From Clostridia bacterium (GTDB lineage Bacteria > Bacillota > Clostridia > UMGS1810), in contig JAFUPN010000040.1 in assembly GCA_017481205.1 (NCBI GenBank), forward strand, positions 1 through 48,223: a stretch of DNA of 48,223 nucleotides, read 5' to 3'. Shown here piece by piece: positions 41,663 to 48,223 of the stretch (position 1 is the stretch's first letter; the number at the start of each line of letters is the position of its first letter). Under the pieces are notes generated by a model. That model saw only the letters and a list, made by a program, of their open reading frames with translations, was not told the DNA's origin and made no database searches. The position numbers and the translations under genes were made by a program.

Positions 41663-42928
41663 TTATTCTAAGAAACCTTTATAATGGCGCATAAGCATCT
41701 GAGATTCAATCTGCTTAACTGTTTCAAGAGCAACACCAACCATAATGAGGAGTGATGAGCCGCCGATTGAAAGACTGAAACCTATTACCTGTCCGAGAAT
41801 CATTGGTATAACAGCTATTACTGCAAGGAAGAGTGCCCCTGCAAGTGTAACTCTTGTAAGAATTCTGCTTATATAATCGCTGGTGGGTTTGCCGGATCTG
41901 ATACCGGGGATTGAACCACCGTTTCTCTTCATATTATTTGCAATTTCAATCGGATTGAACTGAATTGCAGTGTAGAAATATGTGAAGAATATGATGAGGA
42001 AGAAATAGAGTACTATATATACCCAACCTCCGGTCACCTGTCTCCAGAAGGTACCCCAGAAGCCTGACTCAGGCATACCTGTAAACTGCATAATGGTTGT
42101 GGGGAATGCCAGGATAGACATTGCAAAGATAATCGGGATAACACCTGCGAGAGCAACCTTAATCGGAATATGGGTGCTCTGACCGCCGTACATCTTTCTG
42201 CCAACCATGCGCTTAGCATACTGAACAGGGATTCTTCTTTCTGCATCATTGATAAATACTACAAATGCTATCATAGCGATAACAAATACCACGATACCGA
42301 TAACGCCCCAGATATTTAATGAACCGTTCATAAGATTCTGGTACATATCGTTAATCATACCGGGTACACCGGACACGATACCTGCAAAGATGATGATGGA
42401 AATACCGTTACCAACACCCTTTTCGGTAATCTGTTCGCCAAGCCACATAAGGAAAGCAGTACCGGCTGTAAATGTAGCTACTATTGTAACATAGCTGAGG
42501 AAGCCGGGATTCTCAACTGCGGAGCGAAGTCCGAAGTAAAGACCTGTTGCCTGTATGAAAGCAAGGATAACTGTTACATAACGTGTCCATTTAGCAATAA
42601 CCTTTCTGCCCTCTTCGCCTTCTTTTGCAAGTCTTTCAAGAGCAGGAATAGCTACTGTAAGAAGCTGAAGTATAATTGATGAGTTGATGTATGGTGTAAT
42701 ACTCATCGCAAAGATGGTTGCGTTGCTGAAGGAGCCGCCCGAAAAAGCATCCAGCAGACCAAACAGTGAGTTTTCGCTGCCTTCAACCAAGCTTTTGAGT
42801 ACGCTCGCATCAAGACCGGGAACAGGAATAAATGTACCAAGTCTGAATATTACAATCATAACTAATGTGTAAAGCATTCTTTTCCGGAGATCAGGGATGT
42901 TCCATGCATTTCTCAGAGTCTTAAACAC
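41663..42928 (-). CDS. secY: Protein translocase subunit SecY
   Basis: 421 residues with ten transmembrane helices. Signatures: NIPDLRKRMLYTLVMIVIFRLGTFIPVPGLD at the start, ATIFAMSITPYINSSIILQLL, and in the second half KMYGGQSTHIPIKVALAGVIPIIFA and FNPIEIANNMKRNGGSIPGIR. It forms the protein-conducting channel with SecE and SecG. The start is GTG; its ribosome-binding site GAGGTGATG is made of the last codons of rplO, giving tight coupling with a one-base gap. Confidence 0.97.
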   Translation of the reverse strand: MFKTLRNAWNIPDLRKRMLYTLVMIVIFRLGTFIPVPGLDASVLKSLVEGSENSLFGLLDAFSGGSFSNATIFAMSITPYINSSIILQLLTVAIPALERLAKEGEEGRKVIAKWTRYVTVILAFIQATGLYFGLRSAVENPGFLSYVTIVATFTAGTAFLMWLGEQITEKGVGNGISIIIFAGIVSGVPGMINDMYQNLMNGSLNIWGVIGIVVFVIAMIAFVVFINDAERRIPVQYAKRMVGRKMYGGQSTHIPIKVALAGVIPIIFAMSILAFPTTIMQFTGMPESGFWGTFWRQVTGGWVYIVLYFFLIIFFTYFYTAIQFNPIEIANNMKRNGGSIPGIRSGKPTSDYISRILTRVTLAGALFLAVIAVIPMILGQVIGFSLSIGGSSLLIMVGVALETVKQIESQMLMRHYKGFLE

Positions 42929-42929
42929 T

Positions 42930-43370
42930 TTACATCACCTCAACCTTTCCGCCTGCTGCTTCGATTTTCTCTTTAGCAGATACGGTAAATTTAGCTGCCT
43001 TAACGGTTACCTTCTTGTCAACACTTCCGTTTCCGAGAACCTTTACACCGTCAAGTGTCTTTTTGATTATGCCTGCCTCAACCAGTGCTGCTGCATCTAC
43101 TACAGCACCATTATCAAATTTGTTAAGATCTGATACGTTGATTTCTGCATAGCTCTTAGCAAATATATTGTTAAAACCACGTTTAGGCAATCTTCTGTAG
43201 ATGGGCATCTGTCCACCTTCAAAACCGATTCTTACACCGCCGCCGCTTCTGGCATTCTGACCCTTGTGACCGCGGCCTGCAGTCTTTCCGTTACCTGAAC
43301 CGTGACCTCTACCTTTTCTCTTGGCATCCTTCGTGGTGCCTGCGCTTGGTTTGAGTTCAAATAATTTCAT
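42930..43370 (-). CDS. rplO: Ribosomal protein L15 (uL15)
   Basis: 146 residues: [62 protein letters not shown] and the C-terminal [25 protein letters not shown], the normal family layout. Late assembly protein of the large subunit. Confidence 0.98.
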   Translation of the reverse strand: MKLFELKPSAGTTKDAKRKGRGHGSGNGKTAGRGHKGQNARSGGGVRIGFEGGQMPIYRRLPKRGFNNIFAKSYAEINVSDLNKFDNGAVVDAAALVEAGIIKKTLDGVKVLGNGSVDKKVTVKAAKFTVSAKEKIEAAGGKVEVM

Positions 43371-43389
43371 TTAGAGCACCTCCTTTGAG

Positions 43390-43569
43390 TTATATTTCTT
43401 CGACGCTTACCAAATGATTCACTTTCTTAGTCATACCGATAATAGCGGGTGTAGCTTCGTGAATCTTTTCGTCTCTGATTTTCTTCAGTCCAAGAGCTGC
43501 AACTGTTGCAATCTGGTCTTTTTTATAACCGATAGGGCTCTTAACCAAAGTAACTTTAATTTTAGCCAT
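43390..43569 (-). CDS. rpmD: Ribosomal protein L30 (uL30)
   Basis: 59 residues: [59 protein letters not shown]. The motif [12 protein letters not shown] and the [10 protein letters not shown] strand are diagnostic. AGGAGGACGAAACA precedes the ATG. Presence of L30 varies between bacteria. Confidence 0.96.
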   Translation of the reverse strand: MAKIKVTLVKSPIGYKKDQIATVAALGLKKIRDEKIHEATPAIIGMTKKVNHLVSVEEI

Positions 43570-43612
43570 TGTTTCGTCCTCCTATATTTTTAAAGTAATG
43601 AGCCAATTTGAA

Positions 43613-44116
43613 TTAGCCCAACAGTTCCTCTACAGTCTTACCTCTGAGTGCTGCAACTTCTTCAGCAATCTTAAGGCTCTTAAGACCTTCAATTGTTGCG
43701 TTAGCAAGGTTGTGAGGATTATTAGAACGAAGTGACTTTGCTCTGATATCGCGTATACCTGCAAGTTCCAGGATGTTACGTGCACAGCCGCCTGAGATAA
43801 CACCGGTACCGGGAGCAGCGGGCTTAAGAAGAACCTTGCCTGCGCCGAACTCACCGATTACTTCGTGAGCGATTGTTGTACCAACCATTGGAACTGTAAT
43901 CATGTTTTTCTTAGCATCTTCGATTGCTTTTCTTACAGCATCGGGGATTTCTGCAGCCTTACCGGTACCGATACCAACGTGGCCGTTTTCGTCGCCAACA
44001 ACCATGAGTACGGCAAATCTGAAGGTTCTACCGCCCTTTACAACCTTAGCAACACGATTTATGCTAACGATTTTTTCTTTTAAATCTAATGTCTCTGGAT
44101 TAATTCTTTCCATCAC
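43613..44116 (-). CDS. rpsE: Ribosomal protein S5 (uS5)
   Basis: 167 residues: [47 protein letters not shown] (S5 N-terminal double-stranded-RNA-type domain), then [36 protein letters not shown]. The start is either GTG 44116 or the following ATG 44113; AAAGGAGG is 11 or 14 bases upstream, so GTG is slightly favoured. It contributes to translational fidelity. Confidence 0.97.
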   Translation of the reverse strand: MMERINPETLDLKEKIVSINRVAKVVKGGRTFRFAVLMVVGDENGHVGIGTGKAAEIPDAVRKAIEDAKKNMITVPMVGTTIAHEVIGEFGAGKVLLKPAAPGTGVISGGCARNILELAGIRDIRAKSLRSNNPHNLANATIEGLKSLKIAEEVAALRGKTVEELLG

Positions 44117-44135
44117 AGCTTTTCCAACCTCCTTT

Positions 44136-44504
44136 TTAGAATTCTAAGCCGCCTTCTCTGGCGCCGGCAGCGAGTTCTGCAACTCTGCCGTGATATAAAT
44201 AACCGCTTCTGTCAAATACGACAGTCTTGATACCCTTTTCCAAAGCTCTCTTTGCAACGAGCATACCAACTTCTTTTGCAGCCTCTTTGTTGCCGCCGTA
44301 GCTTACCTTTTCCTTGATTTCTTTATCCAAGGTTGAAGCTGAAGCCAAAGTTGTACCGGTAGTATCGTCTATGATCTGAGCATATACGTTACTGTTGCTG
44401 CGAAATACGTTAAGTCTTGGACGGGCAGGAGTTCCGGAAATATTTTTTCTTACTCTATAATGTCTTTTAATTCTTGCAGCATTACTATCTTTTTTATTTA
44501 TCAT
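44136..44504 (-). CDS. rplR: Ribosomal protein L18 (uL18)
   Basis: 122 residues: [37 protein letters not shown], then [59 protein letters not shown]. It binds 5S rRNA. AAAGGAGTAAACGATA precedes the ATG. Confidence 0.98.
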   Translation of the reverse strand: MINKKDSNAARIKRHYRVRKNISGTPARPRLNVFRSNSNVYAQIIDDTTGTTLASASTLDKEIKEKVSYGGNKEAAKEVGMLVAKRALEKGIKTVVFDRSGYLYHGRVAELAAGAREGGLEF

Positions 44505-44526
44505 TATCGTTTACTCCTTTCTGGCC

Positions 44527-45072
44527 TTATTTCTTAGCACCGGTTTTACCTTCTTTACGTCTGATAACTTCATCAGAGTACTTAATACCCTTGCCCTTAT
44601 AAGGTTCGGGAAGTCTCTTTTCTCTGATAACAGCAGCTATCTGACCTACGATCTGCTTGTCGATACCCTTAACAATGATTGTGTTGGGGTTGGGTGCTTC
44701 CAGTGTGTAATCATCTGTATCATCAAATGTTACGGGATGTGAATATCCCAGGTTGAGAGTCAGTGTCTTGCCGGCTTTCTGGCATCTGTAACCAACACCG
44801 TTGATTTCAAGTGTCTTTTCAAAACCGTTTGTAACACCTACGATCATGTTATTGAGAAGGCTTCTGGTAAGACCGTGAAGAGCTCTGTGCTCCTTCGCGT
44901 CAGAAGGTCTTTCAACTACAGCCTGATTGCCCTCAACTACAATTTTCATTTCTTTATGAAGTGTGTTTGTAAGAGTACCCTTGGGGCCTTTTACTGTCAC
45001 CTCGTTATTAGCGCCAACCTTAACCTCTACTCCCGCAGGAATTTCAATTGGCATTCTACCTATTCTGGACAA
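44527..45072 (-). CDS. rplF: Ribosomal protein L6 (uL6), probable TTG start
   Basis: 181 residues with the duplicated L6 fold: [33 protein letters not shown] and [29 protein letters not shown], ending [30 protein letters not shown] at 45072 sits eight bases after AGGAGG and aligns with the family start MSRIG; the upstream GTG overlaps the ribosome-binding site. Confidence 0.97.
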   Translation of the reverse strand: MSRIGRMPIEIPAGVEVKVGANNEVTVKGPKGTLTNTLHKEMKIVVEGNQAVVERPSDAKEHRALHGLTRSLLNNMIVGVTNGFEKTLEINGVGYRCQKAGKTLTLNLGYSHPVTFDDTDDYTLEAPNPNTIIVKGIDKQIVGQIAAVIREKRLPEPYKGKGIKYSDEVIRRKEGKTGAKK

Positions 45073-45092
45073 TTCGTTCACCTCCTAAAATC

Positions 45093-45491
45093 TTACCATA
45101 CGAATGCTAAAACTTCGCCGCCGACATTGTTCTTACGAGCTTCCTTGTCGGTCATGATACCCGTGGATGTAGAAATGATTGCTATACCAAGGCCTCTGAG
45201 CACTCTGGGTAATTCGTCTTTTCCGGCATAAACTCTCAGACCGGGCTTGCTCACTCTCTTAAGTCCTGAGATAACCTTTGTCTTGTTTGCGCCGTATTTG
45301 AGTGTAATTTTAATAACACCCTGTAAACCGTCTTCTATTACATCATATCCACTGATGTAGCCCTCATCCAAAAGGATTTTTGCGATAGCAACCTTAGTTT
45401 TGGAAGCGGGAACTGACACAGTTTCATGCTTTGCAGTATTTGCATTTCTGATACGTGTGAGCATATCAGCAATGGGATCGGTAATTTGCAT
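45093..45491 (-). CDS. rpsH: Ribosomal protein S8 (uS8)
   Basis: 132 residues: [46 protein letters not shown] at the start and [34 protein letters not shown] at the end, canonical. In many bacteria it represses the spc operon by binding mRNA near rplE. GAAGGAGGTAGCACATA precedes the ATG. Confidence 0.98.
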   Translation of the reverse strand: MQITDPIADMLTRIRNANTAKHETVSVPASKTKVAIAKILLDEGYISGYDVIEDGLQGVIKITLKYGANKTKVISGLKRVSKPGLRVYAGKDELPRVLRGLGIAIISTSTGIMTDKEARKNNVGGEVLAFVW

Positions 45492-45524
45492 TATGTGCTA
45501 CCTCCTTCTTTAATTCTGTATTTC

Positions 45525-45710
45525 TTACCAACTTGCTTTCTTTACGCCGGGAATCTGACCTTTGTAAGCCAATTCTCTGAAGCAGATACGGCAGATGCCG
45601 AACTTTCTCAGATATGCATGAGGTCTTCCGCAGATCTTACATCTGGTATATTCACGTGTCTTGTATTTCTGTGTTTTCTGCTGCTTTAAAATCATTGATT
45701 TTTTTGCCAT
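45525..45710 (-). CDS. rpsN: Ribosomal protein S14, zinc-binding type (uS14)
   Basis: 61 residues: [61 protein letters not shown]. Two CxxC pairs bind zinc (C+ form, type Z). The long N-terminal extension that is open in frame overlaps rplE and is rejected. AGGAGGGTATTCACA lies before the ATG. Confidence 0.97.
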   Translation of the reverse strand: MAKKSMILKQQKTQKYKTREYTRCKICGRPHAYLRKFGICRICFRELAYKGQIPGVKKASW

Positions 45711-45726
45711 TGTGAATACCCTCCTC

Positions 45727-46269
45727 TCACGCCTTAGTGAATGGTGCACCGAGAAGTGCCAGAAGCTCTCTTGCTTCTTCATCAGTCTTAGCTGTTGTTG
45801 TAAAGATGATGTCCATTCCTCTTAACTTATCAATCTTATCGTAATCGATTTCCGGGAAAATCAACTGTTCCTTAATACCGAGGGCATAGTTGCCTCTACC
45901 GTCAAAAGAGTTGGGGTTGATACCTCTGAAGTCTCTTACACGGGGAAGAGCTATGCTGAACAGTCTGTCCATGAATTCGTACATTTTATCGCTTCTGAGT
46001 GTAACCTTGCAGCCGATGTTCATGCCTTCTCTGATTTTGAAGTTAGCAACGGACTTCTTAGCCTTTGTTACAACAGGCTTCTGACCGGTTATAGCAGCCA
46101 GGTCGCTCATAGCAGCTTCAAGTGCCTTTGCGTTGTCTTTTGCTTCGCCGACACCGATATTAATAACAATTTTATCAAGCTTAGGAATCTGCATCGGACT
46201 CTTGTATCCGAACTTTTCCATAAGAGCAGATCTTACTTCGTTTTCATATTTCGCTCTCATTCTGATCAT
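45727..46269 (-). CDS. rplE: Ribosomal protein L5 (uL5)
   Basis: 180 residues: [64 protein letters not shown], then [40 protein letters not shown]. It binds 5S rRNA and contacts P-site tRNA. The start may be this ATG or the ATG three codons later. Confidence 0.98.
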   Translation of the reverse strand: MIRMRAKYENEVRSALMEKFGYKSPMQIPKLDKIVINIGVGEAKDNAKALEAAMSDLAAITGQKPVVTKAKKSVANFKIREGMNIGCKVTLRSDKMYEFMDRLFSIALPRVRDFRGINPNSFDGRGNYALGIKEQLIFPEIDYDKIDKLRGMDIIFTTTAKTDEEARELLALLGAPFTKA

Positions 46270-46294
46270 GTGCGAAAATCCTCCTCTCTATATA

Positions 46295-46621
46295 TTAGTC
46301 GTCAAATACTTCTAAGCAATTTTTGCAGTATCTTGACTTTTTACCGTCGTTGAGTATTTTGTATCCGATTCTGGTAGGCTTACCGCACTTATTGCAGATG
46401 TGCATAACCTTGCTTGCGTAAATCGGAGCTTCCTGATGGATAATGCCACCTGCGTCTCCTGCTCTTCTTGGCTTGGAGTGCTTGGTAACCATGTTTACAC
46501 CCTCAACGATTACTGTTCTCTTGCTTACGCCTACGGACAATACATTGCCCTTCTTGCCTTTATCCTTACCGGAGATAACTACTACGTTATCACCCTTTTT
46601 AATATGAACTCTGTTTTTCAT
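46295..46621 (-). CDS. rplX: Ribosomal protein L24 (uL24)
   Basis: 108 residues with KOW motif: [25 protein letters not shown], then [38 protein letters not shown]-terminal cysteines ([27 protein letters not shown]) form a zinc-type pattern found in many Firmicutes. Initiates large-subunit assembly. Confidence 0.98.
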   Translation of the reverse strand: MKNRVHIKKGDNVVVISGKDKGKKGNVLSVGVSKRTVIVEGVNMVTKHSKPRRAGDAGGIIHQEAPIYASKVMHICNKCGKPTRIGYKILNDGKKSRYCKNCLEVFDD

Positions 46622-46639
46622 GTTACGCCACCTCCTTGT

Positions 46640-47008
46640 TTACAGAACTTCCGGTGCCAGAGATAATATCTTCATATAGTCGTTGTCTCTGAGTTCTCTC
46701 GCGATGGGTCCGAATATACGAGTACCTCTTGGGGTTTTATCATCTTTTATAATAACTGCTGCATTTTCGTCGAACTTAATGTAAGTACCGTCGCTGCGTC
46801 TTACACCGTTTACGCTTCTAACGATAACAGCCTTAACTACATCACCTTTTTTAACAACACCACCTGGTGTTGCTTTTTTAACGGAAGCAACTACAACATC
46901 ACCGATGTTAGCATATTTTCTTCTGCTGCCGCCCATTACTCTGATACACATAAGTTCTTTAGCACCTGTGTTATCAGCTACTTTCATTAATGTCTGCTGC
47001 TGTATCAC
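46640..47008 (-). CDS. rplN: Ribosomal protein L14 (uL14), GTG start
   Basis: 122 residues: (M)[63 protein letters not shown], ending [20 protein letters not shown]. The start is GTG preceded by GGAGAGAGTAAC. It lies at the subunit interface. Confidence 0.98.
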   Translation of the reverse strand: MIQQQTLMKVADNTGAKELMCIRVMGGSRRKYANIGDVVVASVKKATPGGVVKKGDVVKAVIVRSVNGVRRSDGTYIKFDENAAVIIKDDKTPRGTRIFGPIARELRDNDYMKILSLAPEVL

Positions 47009-47030
47009 GTTACTCTCTCCTTCCTATAGA

Positions 47031-47285
47031 TTATTGAGCCTTTTCAACTACTTCAACAAGTCTCCATCTCTTATCCTAGGAAATAGGTCTTGTTTCCATA
47101 ACCTTAACTCTGTCGCCTACATGAGCCACCTGATTTTCGTCATGTGCCTTAAGCTTGTAGGTTCTCTTAACAATCTTGCTGTAAAGCTTGTGCTTTACGT
47201 TATATTCAATAGCAACAACGATTGTCTTATCCATCTTGTCGCTGATTACTTTACCGATACGGGTTTTTCTGTAATTACGTTCCAT
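47031..47285 (-). CDS. rpsQ: Ribosomal protein S17 (uS17) with an in-frame TAG near the C-terminus
   Basis: The frame runs [28 protein letters not shown]... to [13 protein letters not shown] and then TAG at 47076-47078 where Lys (AAG) is expected. It continues in frame as [14 protein letters not shown] to a TAA at 47031-47033, 84 codons in total, normal for S17. A one-base change (AAG to TAG) explains it. The truncated product (69 residues) would lack the conserved C-terminal [13 protein letters not shown] helix, which binds 16S rRNA. A base error is the simplest explanation. Confidence 0.93.
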
Positions 47286-47306
47286 TTAGAATTTCCTCCT
47301 CTCTTA

Positions 47307-47507
47307 TTAAACAGTCTGTTTTAATTCTCTTTCACGAAGGATTGTCTTAATCTGTGCGATTGTTCTCTTCACTTCAGTAATTACTCTGGGATTGTCGAGC
47401 TGATTTGTAGCGTGCTGGAATCTGAGGTTAAACAGCTCAGCCTTGAGGTCGTTCAGCTTCTGAGTCAATTCCATATCTGTAAGATCTCTGATTTCATTAA
47501 TTTTCAC
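47307..47507 (-). CDS. rpmC: Ribosomal protein L29 (uL29), GTG start
   Basis: 66 residues: (M)[61 protein letters not shown]. The start is GTG, inside the last codons of rplP (11-base overlap), with GGTGATTCGA before it. The long upstream frame is rplP in another frame. It helps dock signal recognition particle and trigger factor at the exit tunnel. Confidence 0.97.
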   Translation of the reverse strand: MKINEIRDLTDMELTQKLNDLKAELFNLRFQHATNQLDNPRVITEVKRTIAQIKTILRERELKQTV

Positions 47508-47931
47508 TCGAATCACCATCCATTTCTTCGCGCTTAACAAACTTGCATCTGATGGGAAGCTTGTGCATAGCAAGACGCAGTGCTTCTCTTGCAACAGTTT
47601 CGCTAACGCCGCCGATTTCAAACATAACTCTACCGGGCTTAACAACTGCTACCCAGTATTCGGGTGAACCTTTACCTGAACCCATTCGGGTTTCAGCAGG
47701 CTTTTCTGTAACAGGCTTATCAGGGAATATCTTAATCCAAACCTGACCGCCTCTCTTTGTGTAACGAGTCATAGCTACACGGGCTGCTTCAATCTGGTTA
47801 CTGGTAATCCAGCAGGGCTCAAGAGCCTGGAGACCAAATTCACCGTTTGTAACCTTGTTACCGCGCAGTGCCTGGCCCTTCATGCGGCCTCTCATTACTC
47901 TTCTGTATTTAACTCTTTTAGGTAACAACAT
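47497..47931 (-). CDS. rplP: Ribosomal protein L16 (uL16)
   Basis: 144 residues: [105 protein letters not shown], canonical throughout. The Arg at the site hydroxylated by YcfD in other bacteria is present. It lies two bases after rpsC. Confidence 0.98.
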   Translation of the reverse strand: MLLPKRVKYRRVMRGRMKGQALRGNKVTNGEFGLQALEPCWITSNQIEAARVAMTRYTKRGGQVWIKIFPDKPVTEKPAETRMGSGKGSPEYWVAVVKPGRVMFEIGGVSETVAREALRLAMHKLPIRCKFVKREEMDGDSSEN

Positions 47932-47933
47932 GA

Positions 47934-48223
47934 TTATCTGCCTCCTTTGCTCTTTTTCTCTTCGGTTTTTCTAGCAGCGTTTAAAACTTCACCTTTGTAA
48001 ATCCATACTTTAACACCGATTTTACCGTAGGTGGTATCTGCCTCATAGAAACCGTAGTCAATGTCAGCTCTTAAGGTCTGAAGGGGAATAGTACCTTCGT
48101 GGTAGTGTTCGCTTCTGGCAATTTCAGCACCGCCAAGACGACCGCTACAGCAAGTTTTAATACCCTTAGCGCCCATTTTCATAGCTCTCTGCATAACCTG
48201 TTTCATTGCACGTCTGAAAGAAA
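47934..48223 (-). CDS. rpsC: Ribosomal protein S3 (uS3), C-terminal part; runs off the window
   Basis: Only the last ~96 codons are present: [80 protein letters not shown], which is the S3 C-terminal domain. The N-terminal KH domain lies beyond the right edge. The ATG at 48206 inside it is internal, not a start. S3 lines the mRNA entry channel. Confidence 0.97.
   Translation of the reverse strand, partial: SFRRAMKQVMQRAMKMGAKGIKTCCSGRLGGAEIARSEHYHEGTIPLQTLRADIDYGFYEADTTYGKIGVKVWIYKGEVLNAARKTEEKKSKGGR

Overview
The window looks like a chromosome segment of an anaerobic, probably spore-forming, low-GC Firmicute of the class Clostridia. The evidence is the spmA/spmB pair, a SleB-type cell-wall hydrolase, S-layer-homology repeats, type III pantothenate kinase beside an ECF substrate-binding protein, strong AGGAGG ribosome-binding sites, and the clostridial S10/spc/alpha ribosomal block with a KOW-domain gene between map and infA. 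Nearly all genes lie on the minus strand.

Layout. Positions 1-2550 hold a U32-like protein and an AraC regulator (plus strand) between copies of a dispersed repeat. Positions 2548-6256 are a minus-strand operon: VTC-domain protein, DUF4956 membrane protein, a large Cthe_2159-like beta-helix protein and a Gly/Met/Pro-rich membrane-anchored protein. spmA-spmB and mutS2 follow. mutS2 has a hairpin-rich 224-bp element with perfect 21-bp terminal inverted repeats in its leader. Positions 10284-16449 are an autoregulated efflux operon (MarR, TolC-like, adaptor lipoprotein, RND pump). Positions 16572-18121 carry coaX and an ECF S component behind a clear promoter and a large leader hairpin.

Positions 18190-34400 are accessory and mostly cell-surface: an LVIVD propeller protein, a WG-repeat/SLH protein, two small plus-strand genes, a MITE-like palindromic insertion, a 1,568-residue secreted protein ending in a DUF4886 esterase-like domain, a small SGNH hydrolase with a PQ-loop protein facing a LysR regulator, a SleB-type hydrolase and an amidohydrolase. 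Positions 34415-36650 form a small-gene island in which a 434-bp segment, encoding a 77-residue protein ending in a CGSCH motif, is present twice as a direct repeat around an XRE-like regulator and an orphan Phd-type antitoxin. A ribbon-helix-helix-like gene follows.

Positions 36663-48223 are the ribosomal protein block, transcribed from beyond the right edge: rpsC (partial), rplP, rpmC, rpsQ, rplN, rplX, rplE, rpsN, rpsH, rplF, rplR, rpsE, rpmD, rplO, secY, adk, map, KOW gene, infA, rpmJ, rpsM, rpsK, rpsD, rpoA, rplQ, closed by a terminator at 36611-36645. The most surprising observation is that two universally essential genes here, rpsM (S13) and rpsQ (S17), each carry one in-frame stop codon (TAA and TAG) at a position where a sense codon is expected. 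These are either base-call or assembly errors or something biologically unusual.
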